A DNA stretch of 64,000 nt from the NCBI RefSeq assembly GCF_003315175.1, contig NZ_QNRQ01000001.1:682001-746000 (forward strand), given 5' to 3'. Shown piece after piece: positions 37,751-45,995 of this stretch. Position 1 is the first letter of the stretch. Every line of letters begins with the position of its first letter. The position numbers and the translations under genes are program-made. Below the pieces are notes generated by a model, which saw only the letters and a program-made list of their open reading frames with translations, ran no database searches and was not told where the DNA came from. This stretch comes from Eoetvoesiella caeni (GTDB taxonomy: Bacteria; Pseudomonadota; Gammaproteobacteria; Burkholderiales; Burkholderiaceae_B).

Positions 37751-39706
37751 ATGTGCGGGATTGCTGGATTCGTCGACAGGCACAATGCACCTGGCCGCTT
37801 CAACCCGCTGCCGGGGATGATCAACGCAATTACCCATCGGGGTCCGGACGAATCGGGCATATGGACGGACGAGCACACCGGCGTGGCATTGGGGCATCGG
37901 CGCCTGTCCATCCTGGACCTCTCGGCGGCGGGAAGCCAGCCCATGCAGTCGGCCGACACGCGCTACACCATTATCTTCAATGGCGAAATCTACAACCACC
38001 TGGAGCTGCGCGAGCGGCTGCAAGATCAGGCTCCGGCCTGGCGCGGCCATTCCGACACGGAAACCCTGCTGGCCTGCATCAGCGCCTGGGGGTTTGAACG
38101 CACACTCAAGGCCACGGTGGGCATGTTTGCCATTGCATTATGGGACCGTCACCGCCAGACGCTTTCGCTCGCTCGCGACCGCGTTGGCGAAAAGCCGCTT
38201 TACTGGGGCTGGCAAGGCGATGTGCTGCTGTTCGGGTCCGAGCTGAAAAGCCTGAAAGCGCACCCCGCTTTCACAGCCAAGGTCGACCGCAACGTACTCG
38301 CGCTTTATTTGCGCCACGGCTATATTGCGGCGCCCCATTGCATATACGAAGGCATACAAAAGCTGCCGCCGGGCCATTACATCGAACTGGCCCTGCACAA
38401 CCAGGCCACGGCGCAAGCAGCGCGCAGCCAGTCGTACTGGAGCATGAACCACGCTATACGAGCCGGCCTGGAACAGCCCTTCGAAGGCAGCGACACCGAA
38501 GCCGCCGATACACTGGAACAGCAATTGATGCGCAGCATCGGCGGGCAGATGATGTCCGACGTCCCGCTGGGCGCCTTCCTTAGCGGCGGCGTCGACAGCA
38601 GCATGATCGTGGCCTTGATGCAGGCGCAAAGCAAGCAGGCCGTACGTACCTTTACCATGGGCTTTAGCGACGAACGCTACGACGAAGCGCCTTATGCGCG
38701 CGCGGTGGCCCAGCACTTGGGCACCCAGCACAGCGACATGCTGGTCACGCCCGAAGAGGCGCTGGCCGTTATCCCGGAATTACCCCGCATCTACGACGAG
38801 CCTTTTGCCGACAGCTCGCAGATCCCCACCTTTTTGGTCAGCCGCCTGGCCAAGCAACACGTCACTGTTGCGCTCAGCGGAGACGCCGGCGACGAACTGT
38901 TCGGGGGCTACAACACGTATCGCGTTGCCCCCCGCACATGGCGCAAGATCAACCACTTGCCGCTAGCCGTGCGCCGTGGCGCAAGCGCCGTGCTCAAGCA
39001 TACGCCGCCGGCCATGCTGGACGGCATTCTGGGCGGCCTGCGGCCGTTCATGCCGGCCCGCCTGCGGCGCAACGCCAACGGCGAAAAAGTCCGCAAATTC
39101 GCCGATCTGCTATGCACTGGCAGCCGCGAAGCCTTTTACCGAGGAATGGTCAGCCACTGGCGCCATCCCGAAAATGTCGTATACGGCGCCAGCGAAACTC
39201 CCTCGCGCCTCAACACGTCGCAAGACTGGCCTGAATTTCCTTCAATGCCGTTCGAACAGTGGCTCATGGCCATGGATGCGCAGACCTATTTGCCGGGCGA
39301 CATTCTGGCAAAGGTGGATCGAGCCGCCATGGCCAACAGCCTGGAAACGCGCGTGCCGCTGCTGGATCACCGCGTCATCGAGCTGGCGTGGCGCCTGCCG
39401 CTGGATATGAAGATTCGCGACGGCAAAGGCAAATGGCTGCTGCGCCAGGTGCTGTACCGGCACGTTCCGCCCGAGCTTATCGAACGCCCCAAAAAGGGGT
39501 TTTCAGTTCCCTTGGGCGCCTGGCTGCGAGGACCCTTGCGCGACTGGGCCGAAAGCCTGCTCGATGAACAGCGGCTGCGGCGCGAAGGCTATTTCAACCC
39601 TGCGCCCATCCGCCAGGCCTGGGCACAGCACCTGAGCGGAAAATGCGATTGCTCGACCAGCCTTTGGTGCATTCTGATGTTCCAGGCATGGCTGGAAGTG
39701 CAATAA
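37751..39706 (+). CDS. asnB: Asparagine synthase (glutamine-hydrolysing)
   Basis: Forms an amide from a carboxylate using glutamine and ATP. The ATG at 37751 places the class II amidotransferase nucleophile at Cys2 (MCGIAGF), which decides the start over a TTG 12 nt upstream. The glutaminase domain has THRGPDESG and IFNGEIYNH. The synthase domain has the pyrophosphatase loop LSGGVDSS and ALSGDAGDELFGGY. At 651 aa it belongs to the long form often found in surface-polysaccharide loci, where the acceptor may be a sugar acid. No polysaccharide genes are next to it. Confidence 0.9.
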   Translation: MCGIAGFVDRHNAPGRFNPLPGMINAITHRGPDESGIWTDEHTGVALGHRRLSILDLSAAGSQPMQSADTRYTIIFNGEIYNHLELRERLQDQAPAWRGHSDTETLLACISAWGFERTLKATVGMFAIALWDRHRQTLSLARDRVGEKPLYWGWQGDVLLFGSELKSLKAHPAFTAKVDRNVLALYLRHGYIAAPHCIYEGIQKLPPGHYIELALHNQATAQAARSQSYWSMNHAIRAGLEQPFEGSDTEAADTLEQQLMRSIGGQMMSDVPLGAFLSGGVDSSMIVALMQAQSKQAVRTFTMGFSDERYDEAPYARAVAQHLGTQHSDMLVTPEEALAVIPELPRIYDEPFADSSQIPTFLVSRLAKQHVTVALSGDAGDELFGGYNTYRVAPRTWRKINHLPLAVRRGASAVLKHTPPAMLDGILGGLRPFMPARLRRNANGEKVRKFADLLCTGSREAFYRGMVSHWRHPENVVYGASETPSRLNTSQDWPEFPSMPFEQWLMAMDAQTYLPGDILAKVDRAAMANSLETRVPLLDHRVIELAWRLPLDMKIRDGKGKWLLRQVLYRHVPPELIERPKKGFSVPLGAWLRGPLRDWAESLLDEQRLRREGYFNPAPIRQAWAQHLSGKCDCSTSLWCILMFQAWLEVQ

Positions 39707-39771
39707 ACAGGCCTGCGTCTTTTCTTTCGCAGCAAGCAAAGATTTGCCGTTCATGTAATAATTTCGGGTTC

Positions 39772-39816
39772 GCGTCCATGGCGGAATAGGTAGACGCAAG
39801 AGACTTAAAATCTGTT
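39772..39816 (+). pseudogene. Truncated tRNA-Leu(UAA) relic
   Basis: The 5' half of a leucine tRNA is recognisable: acceptor strand GCGTCCA, D-arm GGCGGAATAGGTAGACGC, and an intact anticodon loop CTTAAAA in a stem with one mismatch. After about 39816 the variable arm, T-arm and 3' acceptor strand are not found. It has no intron. It lies 157 bp before an intact, intron-bearing tRNA of the same specificity. Confidence 0.65.
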
Positions 39817-39972
39817 CTGTCAAGTCCTTTCTGCTTGAACTACCGGGCCAGAAGGTCAATAGTGACAACGGTTTGCGAGCATCCAAGATGTAGCTTCATA
39901 GCTTGGCTTGGCGATCAGGAGCCAACTAGGCGCCAGTAGATAGAGGTAGGTGTTTCCAGCGCACCGCGCTAC

Positions 39973-40291
39973 GCCCGAGTGGTGAAATCGGTAGACACAA
40001 GGGACTTGAACAATTTGAGCCTTCGGGGGGAAACGCCCGAAGTGAAGCCCGTCAAATTCGGCGAAAGCCCTGGATGCTTCGGCATCCGAGCCAACGCCGA
40101 GCCAAGCCCAAGCTATGCGCTTGGGAAGGTGTAGAGAGCAGACGGCGGGCACCTACGGCTGTAAGGCTATGGTGAAGGCGTGCTCCAGACCACGAACGCC
40201 CTGTGTGAGCAGGACGGCGGCGAAAGCCGAAGTGGTAAGAAAATCCCTCGACCTCACGGTCATGCCGGTTCGATTCCGGCCTCGGGCACCA
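39973..40291 (+). tRNA. tRNA-Leu (UAA anticodon) interrupted by a group I intron
   Basis: Exon 1 is 39973-40007 and exon 2 is 40240-40291. Joined, they give a complete class II tRNA. GCCCGAG pairs with CTCGGGC, the anticodon stem AGGGA/TCCCT encloses CTTAAAA, the variable arm is CGACCTCACGGTC, the T-arm GCCGG/CCGGC, and CCA is encoded. The intron splits the anticodon between U34 and A35, the same site as in cyanobacterial and plastid tRNA-Leu(UAA). Every stem is intact, so the gene should be functional after splicing. A terminator follows directly. Confidence 0.93.
40008..40239 (+). ncRNA. Group I self-splicing intron, subgroup IC3-like, in tRNA-Leu(UAA)
   Basis: 232-nt intron. The 5' splice site follows U40007, and P1 is visible: intron GAA pairs with UUU around CAA, and exon CUU pairs with GAG with the expected U-G wobble at the cut. 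The intron ends in G (40239). Core segments match what I recall of the Azoarcus tRNA-Ile intron, namely GTCAAATTCGGCGAAA (40051-40066), CAACGCCGAGCCAAGC, GAAGGTGTAGAGA and CTATGGTGAAGGC. The stem 40057-40063 with 40095-40101 and P7 (40136-40140 with 40181-40185) pair as expected. It contains no homing endonuclease gene. Confidence 0.93.
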
Positions 40292-40298
40292 ATCCAGA

Positions 40299-40328
40299 GC
40301 CGCCCCTGCTCACGCAGGGGCGGCTTTT
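40299..40328 (+). terminator. Terminator of tRNA-Leu(UAA)
   Basis: GCCGCCCCTG (40299-40308) pairs perfectly with CAGGGGCGGC (40315-40324) around 6 nt, followed by TTTT. It begins 8 nt after the CCA. It overlaps the stop end of the DUF2274 gene on the other strand. Confidence 0.85.
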
Positions 40329-40552
40329 CCGTTCTTGGGCTGTGTGCGCTTGAAGCCACGATCCCCGGCCATGAAGGCTTCCAGCATGTGCGGGATCAGC
40401 GTCATGGCATCGACCGCCTCGCCATACGCCTGCGCGTGCAACGCGGCGTAGCGGTCGAGGTCGGCTTTCAGGCTGGCCGGGCAGGCAAAGGTCAGCTTGA
40501 CGCTCTCGGTCTTGGGCAGCGGCCCGAGCCGCAGCTTCTTGGTCGCGCTCAT
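40310..40552 (-). CDS. DUF2274 family protein (conjugation module)
   Basis: 80-aa protein found after trbI in Tn4371-type and related conjugative modules; function unknown. The core TESVKLTFACPASLKADLDRY resembles a ribbon-helix-helix fold, suggesting DNA binding or control. Its ATG overlaps the trbI stop by 4 nt. The last residues (GKAAPA) are encoded by the tRNA terminator sequence, so this end may have been fixed by integration. Confidence 0.8.
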   Translation of the reverse strand: MSATKKLRLGPLPKTESVKLTFACPASLKADLDRYAALHAQAYGEAVDAMTLIPHMLEAFMAGDRGFKRTQPKNGKAAPA

Positions 40553-41808
40553 TGCGAAACTCCCCGATTGAAGAACAGCGGCTGGTACGGCCGCAGCACC
40601 AGATCCCGGTTGACGATGATGCGAACCGGCAGGCCCGGCCGCGTCGTCAGCGTCGGCTGGATGTTCATGTTGCGCCGGGTCATCTCCTGGCCGACCTGAT
40701 TGATGCTGTCCTGTGCGCTGTCGCGTCCGGCAATGACGATGCGGTTGCCGTCCTGCCGGTTCTCCGGCGCAGCCAACTCAGCGCCGACGCCCAGCAGCGT
40801 CGTCAGCACCGCGCCCGCGATGATGCGATTCCAATGCCAGTCCACGTCGTCCTCCAGGCCGGCGTAGCCGGCCGGGTCGGTGCCGACAAGGTTGTCGAGC
40901 GCCAGCGAGGACGTGTCGGGCAGGATGACCCGGTTCCACACCACCTGCACGCGACTCTGCCCGTAGCTGACCTGGCTGTTGTAGCGCCCGAGGATGCGCG
41001 ATCCTTGCGGGATCAGCAGGAACTTGCCCGTGGCCGAGTCATAGACCGGCTCCGTCACCGTGGCGATCACGTCGCCCGGCAAGTCCGACTTGATACCCGT
41101 CACCAGCGCACCGGCGATCACCGTTCCCGCCATCACCTGATACGGCGACGCCGGCAACGCCAGGTTGCCGGAATTGCGGGTTTCCGTAGAACCGGCTTTC
41201 AGGAATGCCTCTTTCTGATCTTGCCGGTTCTGCACGGCGGTCGGGTCGGCGGGCTGGGCCGATGTCGAAGCGGGCCCGGCAGCGAGCGGGTCGAAGGCCG
41301 CGAGCGTGCTTGCTGCACCCGGCGCCGCCTGCGCCACCATGGCGGCGGCTTGGCCGCCCGAGCGGAAGAACACCGACGAAGCCGCAGCGGCTTCCGCCTC
41401 CTTGCGCAAGGCGTCATTCGGGTCGTGGCCGGGCGCCGAGTAGGCGGCCACGGCCGGCTGCTGCGAGGCCACGATGGCCGGTCCGAGGTCGCCCGGTAGC
41501 GGCGGCCCCAGCTCGGGCACCTTCGGCGTCAGCTTCGAGTAGTCGGCCGGCAGGCCATCCAGCCCTTCGGACTTGGACACGCGATCGACGTTGTAAAGCT
41601 CGGTCTGCTCGTTGGCCCCGCGCCGCTGCGGCTGTAGCGACCAGATCGTGGCCCCGAGCACGGCGACCGACAGGCCGCCGACGAGGATGGCCAGCGTGCG
41701 CCGGTTCAGGCGCGTGACCGGACGCGGCTGGGCGCGCAGCGCCACCGCCTCGGGCGCCATCTTGCCCGCCTGCGGCGTGGCAAGGTCGGGGGTGTCGTCC
41801 TGGCCCAT
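40549..41808 (-). CDS. trbI: TrbI, type IV secretion VirB10-like protein
   Basis: Spans inner and outer membranes and links the energy modules to the core complex of the mating channel. After a short cytoplasmic part there is one membrane helix (LAILVGGLSVAVLGATIW, about residues 37-54), then a Pro/Ala-rich periplasmic stretch. The C-terminal beta-barrel-like domain has FLLIPQGSRILGRYNSQVSY and NRIIAGAVLTTLLGVGAEL. The ATG at 41808 is chosen for GGAGGAAC just upstream; the open frame continues upstream into trbG. Length 419 aa. Confidence 0.93.
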   Translation of the reverse strand: MGQDDTPDLATPQAGKMAPEAVALRAQPRPVTRLNRRTLAILVGGLSVAVLGATIWSLQPQRRGANEQTELYNVDRVSKSEGLDGLPADYSKLTPKVPELGPPLPGDLGPAIVASQQPAVAAYSAPGHDPNDALRKEAEAAAASSVFFRSGGQAAAMVAQAAPGAASTLAAFDPLAAGPASTSAQPADPTAVQNRQDQKEAFLKAGSTETRNSGNLALPASPYQVMAGTVIAGALVTGIKSDLPGDVIATVTEPVYDSATGKFLLIPQGSRILGRYNSQVSYGQSRVQVVWNRVILPDTSSLALDNLVGTDPAGYAGLEDDVDWHWNRIIAGAVLTTLLGVGAELAAPENRQDGNRIVIAGRDSAQDSINQVGQEMTRRNMNIQPTLTTRPGLPVRIIVNRDLVLRPYQPLFFNRGVSQ

Positions 41809-41809
41809 G

Positions 41810-42811
41810 TCAGTTCCTCCGCGTGCCATCCGTGCGCTCGATCCGCACCATGTCGCCCTTGTCGCCACCCAAGCGCAACTCGGCGGCGCCGAAAAGACGA
41901 TCGACGATGTAGTACGGTGAACGGAAACGGTAATTGACCAGTTGCCCGTCGCCTTGCGCACCGATGACGAACAGCGGCGGCAGCTCGCCTTGTGCGATGC
42001 CCGGCGGGAACTGGATATAGACCTTCTCGCCGTCATCGAAGGCGCGCAGTGGTTTCCACGGCGGACTGCTGCCGCTGATCGCGTAGCGGAAGCGCAGGTT
42101 TTCCAGCGATAGCCCGGTACCGACAGGCGCGGCGGCGCTGGCCGCCTGCGCCTGGCGCTGCAAGGCCAGCATCCGGTCGCGCGGGTACTCCCAGGACACC
42201 GACGCCATCCACGTCTTCTCGGTCGAGGTCAGCTCCAGCAGGTACGTCCGGCGGCTGGTGGTGATGACCAGATTCGTCTTGAGACCCGAGCGGATCGGCT
42301 TGACCAGCACGTTCACGCGCAGGTCGGCGCCGTTGCCGCTGGACGTGTCGCCCACGATCCAGCGCACGGTATCGCCAGCGGCCACCGTCACCAGTTCCTC
42401 GCCCGGCTGGAGTGCAATCACGGTCACTCGGCCCACGGCCGCATAGACCTGATACAGCGCGCCATCGGTGAAGGGCCACACCTGAATCGCGTTGACATAG
42501 CCCTCGCGCGTGGGCGCGATGCGTGCCTCGGCGTTGGCACGCGAGACGCGCACCTTCTCGTCGGCCGGTTCCGGCGCAGGCTTGGCTTCCTCGCCCTCGG
42601 GCACTGGCTTCAACTGCGCCGGCATCGGCAACACCTCGGGCACAGTCACAACTTCCACTGGCTGAGGCGGTTCGGGCAGTGGCTGCGCCTGCACCGGCTC
42701 ATCGAGCGAAATCACCGGCGGCGGCTTGCCCTGCGTGGCGCAGCCTGTGAACAAGATGGTTGATGCAAGCAGGATCACCGGCAAAGCGGATCTACGGAAA
42801 AGTGCATTCAT
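41810..42811 (-). CDS. trbG: TrbG, VirB9-like outer-membrane core protein
   Basis: Core-complex component that forms a ring with TrbI at the outer membrane. The start at 42811 opens a lipoprotein-like signal (LPVILLASTILFTGCATQ), with a lipobox Cys. The proline-rich linker is followed by the VirB9 domain: VWPFTDGALYQVYAAVGRVT and the C-terminal FGAAELRLG. Its ATG overlaps the trbF stop as ATGA. Length 333 aa. Confidence 0.92.
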   Translation of the reverse strand: MNALFRRSALPVILLASTILFTGCATQGKPPPVISLDEPVQAQPLPEPPQPVEVVTVPEVLPMPAQLKPVPEGEEAKPAPEPADEKVRVSRANAEARIAPTREGYVNAIQVWPFTDGALYQVYAAVGRVTVIALQPGEELVTVAAGDTVRWIVGDTSSGNGADLRVNVLVKPIRSGLKTNLVITTSRRTYLLELTSTEKTWMASVSWEYPRDRMLALQRQAQAASAAAPVGTGLSLENLRFRYAISGSSPPWKPLRAFDDGEKVYIQFPPGIAQGELPPLFVIGAQGDGQLVNYRFRSPYYIVDRLFGAAELRLGGDKGDMVRIERTDGTRRN

Positions 42812-43512
42812 GGCTTGGCTCCTTCGGAAGAATCCAGTTCGCGGCTCCACGACAGGCCATTGACGTAGATGCCCAGGGGGTTCTTGCGCAGGCGTTCTTC
42901 GGTGCGCGGCGGCTGGAGCACGATGGACACCACGGCCGTCCACCGCTCCAGCCCAGCCGCGGCGCCATTGACGTAGCGGCGTTCCGTCCAGCGCACGTTG
43001 AACGACGTGTCGCTGGCGCGCACGACGCTGGTGATCTGCACCGTTACCGACTCTTTGCCGATGCGCGCGAACGGATCGTTCACGCGCGCGTAGTCGTTGA
43101 GCACGGCCGCGCCCTTGTCGGTGGTGTGGTCGTAGGCGTCCAGCCAGTTCTGCCGCACCACGATCGGGTCGATGGACAGCGACCGAACCAGCGTGACGAA
43201 ACGCGCGATGTGGTGCGCCGTCTGCGCATCGCTGGGCCGGTACGGCGTAGCGGCTTCGCCCACGGCGCGCACCTGGCCCGCGTTGTCCACCTCCACCACA
43301 TAGGGCGTGACGATGGACTGCGCCGAGCGCCAGACCAGGCCGCCCGCCATCAGCAGCGCAAGCGCGAGGCAGCCGAAGGCCATGAGGCGCCAGTTTTTCG
43401 CCTGCACGCGGGACGAGCCAATGCGCTCGTCCCACACCTGGCCGGCAGCTTGGTACGGAGTGGCAGGCTGCGGCGTGTCGGCGTAGCGCACCTGCGGTCG
43501 TTTAAATCGCAT
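42808..43512 (-). CDS. trbF: TrbF, VirB8-like assembly protein
   Basis: Inner-membrane nucleation factor of the mating channel. One N-terminal helix (LMAFGCLALALLMAGGLVW) precedes a periplasmic NTF2-like domain with YDHTTDKGAAVLNDYARVND. Length 234 aa is standard. It overlaps trbG by 4 nt and follows trbL after 12 bp. Confidence 0.92.
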   Translation of the reverse strand: MRFKRPQVRYADTPQPATPYQAAGQVWDERIGSSRVQAKNWRLMAFGCLALALLMAGGLVWRSAQSIVTPYVVEVDNAGQVRAVGEAATPYRPSDAQTAHHIARFVTLVRSLSIDPIVVRQNWLDAYDHTTDKGAAVLNDYARVNDPFARIGKESVTVQITSVVRASDTSFNVRWTERRYVNGAAAGLERWTAVVSIVLQPPRTEERLRKNPLGIYVNGLSWSRELDSSEGAKP

Positions 43513-43524
43513 GGTCAGTTCTCC

Positions 43525-44925
43525 TTATGAATTGGAATCGCGCAGGCTCGGCCCCTGGCCGGAGCCGCCGCCATCGCCACCGCGCAGCGCGTGGGCGGTG
43601 GTGGTCGCGGCATGAGTGAGTTGCTGGCGGCGGTGCAGCCGCTTGGCCCAAGCGGGCTGTTCTTGCTTCTGCGCGTTGGCGCCGCCCGCTGCGGCTTCGC
43701 CTGTGGAGGCCTGGCTGGATGCTCCGGCTCCACCGGATGCCGCACCCGCACCGTCGTCAGTCGGGCCGTTCCACCCGGCACGGAAGGAGCTGGTCATCTT
43801 CTGGCCGAAGGCGGATGCGCGGGACGCTGCACCCCGTCCGGCAGACTGCGCGCCGGTCTTGGCGACATTTCCCAAGCCGGCCATCGCGCCTTTCGCGCCA
43901 CCGCCTGCGGCGGCGGAACCGGCCTGGAACGCCGAGCGTGCGCTGCTGGCCGTCGAGGTGGCAGCACGCGCACCACTGCCGGCGAGCTTGGCCGCGGCAG
44001 GCGCCATGCGCGCCCCGGCCATGACCGCGCCGCCTACGCCCGTCGCGGCGGCACCGACAGCAACAGCGGCTCCGGCAGCACCCACCGCAGCGCCGGCCAT
44101 CGCGCCCGCGCCGAGCTGGGGCGCACCGGAGACGAGGCCCGTGGCGATGCCAGGGCCGAAGATCCCTAGCGCCAGCAAGGTGAGCGAGGCCAGCATGATG
44201 ACCAGTGCGTGGTCGATGGACGGCTCGGCGGGATGGACTTGGAACTGAGCGAACAGGCCCGAGCCAATGCCCACGATCACGGCCAGCACCAGCACCTTGA
44301 TGCCGGCGGAAACGACATTGCCCAGCACCTTCTCTGCCAGGAACGAGGTCTTGTTCCACAACGCGAACGGCACCAGCACGAACCCGGCGAGCGTGGTCAG
44401 CTTGAACTCAATCAGGGTGATGAAAAGCTGGATCGCCAGCACGAAAAAGCACAGCACCACGACCAGCCACGCGAGGAACATCACCGTGATGGCATCGAGG
44501 TTCACGAACACCTCGGGGAAGCCGGCCATCTCGCCGACTTGCTCCAGAATCGGCGCCCCGGCGTCGATGCCGGTCTTGGCGAGCCGGCCCGGCTGCAAGA
44601 AGTTTTCCATGGTGATCGCCGAGCCGGTGGCCGTCAGGCCCAGCCCGGCGAAGGATCGGAACACGATGCCGGCCAGCCAGTTGAAGTTGCCGATGATGTA
44701 GGCGAAGGCACCGACGTAGAGCACCTTGCGCAGCAGCTTGGCGATCACGTCCTCGCCCTGGCCGGTGGCGTGGCTCATCGCCCAATACAGTCCGGCGATC
44801 GTCATGTCGATGACGATCAGCGTGGCGGTGAGGAAGGCCACTTCGCCCTGCAACAGCCCGAAACCCGAGTCGATGTAGGCGGAGAAGATATTGAGGAACT
44901 GGTCGATGATGGTCACGTCATTCAT
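43525..44925 (-). CDS. trbL: TrbL, VirB6-like polytopic membrane protein
   Basis: Channel-forming inner-membrane component. Residues 1-290 hold six or so hydrophobic helices (ATLIVIDMTIAGLYWAM and FLAWLVVVLCFFVLAIQLFI among them). The rest is a low-complexity Ala/Gly-rich tail (GAAVGAAGAAVAVGAAATG) typical of TrbL, ending in a Gln-rich cytoplasmic part. Length 466 aa. The ATG overlaps the lipoprotein stop by 4 nt. Confidence 0.92.
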   Translation of the reverse strand: MNDVTIIDQFLNIFSAYIDSGFGLLQGEVAFLTATLIVIDMTIAGLYWAMSHATGQGEDVIAKLLRKVLYVGAFAYIIGNFNWLAGIVFRSFAGLGLTATGSAITMENFLQPGRLAKTGIDAGAPILEQVGEMAGFPEVFVNLDAITVMFLAWLVVVLCFFVLAIQLFITLIEFKLTTLAGFVLVPFALWNKTSFLAEKVLGNVVSAGIKVLVLAVIVGIGSGLFAQFQVHPAEPSIDHALVIMLASLTLLALGIFGPGIATGLVSGAPQLGAGAMAGAAVGAAGAAVAVGAAATGVGGAVMAGARMAPAAAKLAGSGARAATSTASSARSAFQAGSAAAGGGAKGAMAGLGNVAKTGAQSAGRGAASRASAFGQKMTSSFRAGWNGPTDDGAGAASGGAGASSQASTGEAAAGGANAQKQEQPAWAKRLHRRQQLTHAATTTAHALRGGDGGGSGQGPSLRDSNS

Positions 44926-45254
44926 GGCGTGCCCTCCGGTTCGGCCGGCGATGCCGGCGCCGTGCCATCGCCCGGTTCATCGAAGCTCGGCGGGATCGGC
45001 GGCAGGTCGGCCAGCGTCTGGTATTCATCCGGCCCGGTCTGACCGGAGAAGAAGCGCCGTCGGAAGGCTTCGGCGGCGGCGCGGCAAGCGTCCTCGCCCG
45101 TGGTCTGGCGGTCGGCCGCGCATTGCGCGCGCAATGCCTTGAGCCGTATGGGATCGGTGGCCAGGGCATCGGCAAGGTTGTCGGCCGGCTGGTCGCTGCA
45201 CGCGGCCACCAGTGCCATAAGCAGCGAAACCGACAGGGCGAGGACGCATCGCAT
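44922..45254 (-). CDS. EexN/TrbK-like entry-exclusion lipoprotein (copy 1)
   Basis: 110-aa lipoprotein with signal VLALSVSLLMALVAACSDQP and lipobox Cys. It sits between trbJ and trbL, the position of the entry-exclusion gene trbK in IncP plasmids, and probably blocks redundant transfer. The segment LKALRAQCAADR resembles LKELRQQCKTDR in the second lipoprotein at 52873, so the two are paralogues. A Pro-rich tail follows. Confidence 0.8.
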   Translation of the reverse strand: MRCVLALSVSLLMALVAACSDQPADNLADALATDPIRLKALRAQCAADRQTTGEDACRAAAEAFRRRFFSGQTGPDEYQTLADLPPIPPSFDEPGDGTAPASPAEPEGTP

Positions 45255-45266
45255 GGCGGCCTCCCG

Positions 45267-45995
45267 TCAGTTACCGTAGAAATCCACGCGCTGCGGCGTG
45301 TACGGCGTGCCTTCGCCCAGGAAACGCCGCCGCACTTCGCGGGCGCGCTCCGTGGCCGCCGCCTGCCGCGCCAGCTCCAGCGAAGTGGCCCGGTCTTGCG
45401 TGATCTGAAGCCGCTGCGACTGGATCGACTGCTTGGCCTGCAAGGCCAGCAACTGGTTCATGGCCTGCATCGCCTGCAGCGCGCCTTCGGCCGACTGGCT
45501 CTTGCCCACAAGATCGGCCAGCACGCTTTCGTCTTCGCCCAGGTTCTGCGACACCTGCGCCTGCATCTGCATCGTGGTCTGCAAGCCGTTGAGCGTGTTC
45601 CGCCAACGCTCCTGCGCGTCGCGGTACATCTGGTCGCCGCTGACGGTGGCGGCGTACTGCTCGGGATACAGGCGCGCGAACTCCCGATCCAGATTCGTCA
45701 CGTCATAGGCCAAGCCTCGGGCCTGGGCGATCAGCCGCTCGGTCGTCGCCAGGTTGGCGCGCAACTGGTTCACCACGCTGGACGGCAGGCTGGCGAGGTT
45801 GCGCGCCTGGTTCATCAGCATCTGCGCTTCGTTCTGAAGCTGCTGGATCTGGTTGTTAATCTGCTCCAGCGTGCGGATCGCGGTCAGCGTGTTCTGCACG
45901 AGGTTCGTGGGATCGACCACGACCCATTGCGCATGGGCGGTGGCGGTGCAAAGCATGGCCGCGATGGCGGCGGCGACAAAACGCTTTTTTTTCAT
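45267..45995 (-). CDS. trbJ: TrbJ, VirB5-like pilus-associated protein
   Basis: Periplasmic or minor pilus component of the mating channel. A signal peptide (KRFVAAAIAAMLCTATAHAQ) is followed by WVVVDPTNLVQNTLTAIRTL and long coiled helices rich in Gln and Asn. The C-terminal RRRFLGEGTPYTPQ resembles the tail of the lipoprotein at 52873. Length 242 aa. It overlaps trbE by 4 nt. Confidence 0.92.
   Translation of the reverse strand: MKKKRFVAAAIAAMLCTATAHAQWVVVDPTNLVQNTLTAIRTLEQINNQIQQLQNEAQMLMNQARNLASLPSSVVNQLRANLATTERLIAQARGLAYDVTNLDREFARLYPEQYAATVSGDQMYRDAQERWRNTLNGLQTTMQMQAQVSQNLGEDESVLADLVGKSQSAEGALQAMQAMNQLLALQAKQSIQSQRLQITQDRATSLELARQAAATERAREVRRRFLGEGTPYTPQRVDFYGN

Noticed and set aside
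39503-39886. Open frame with PIPPWTRTRN opposite the tRNA relic
   Set aside because: Same type of tRNA shadow; it does support that 39772-39816 is tRNA-derived.
40240-40600. Tn4371-type att octamer TTTTTYAT near the trb end
   Set aside because: Not found near the boundary, so I did not assign the classical Tn4371 insertion site.
40115-40699. 194-aa open frame over the intron and tRNA exon
   Set aside because: The intron structure explains the sequence; the frame has no homing-endonuclease motif such as LAGLIDADG or GIY-YIG.
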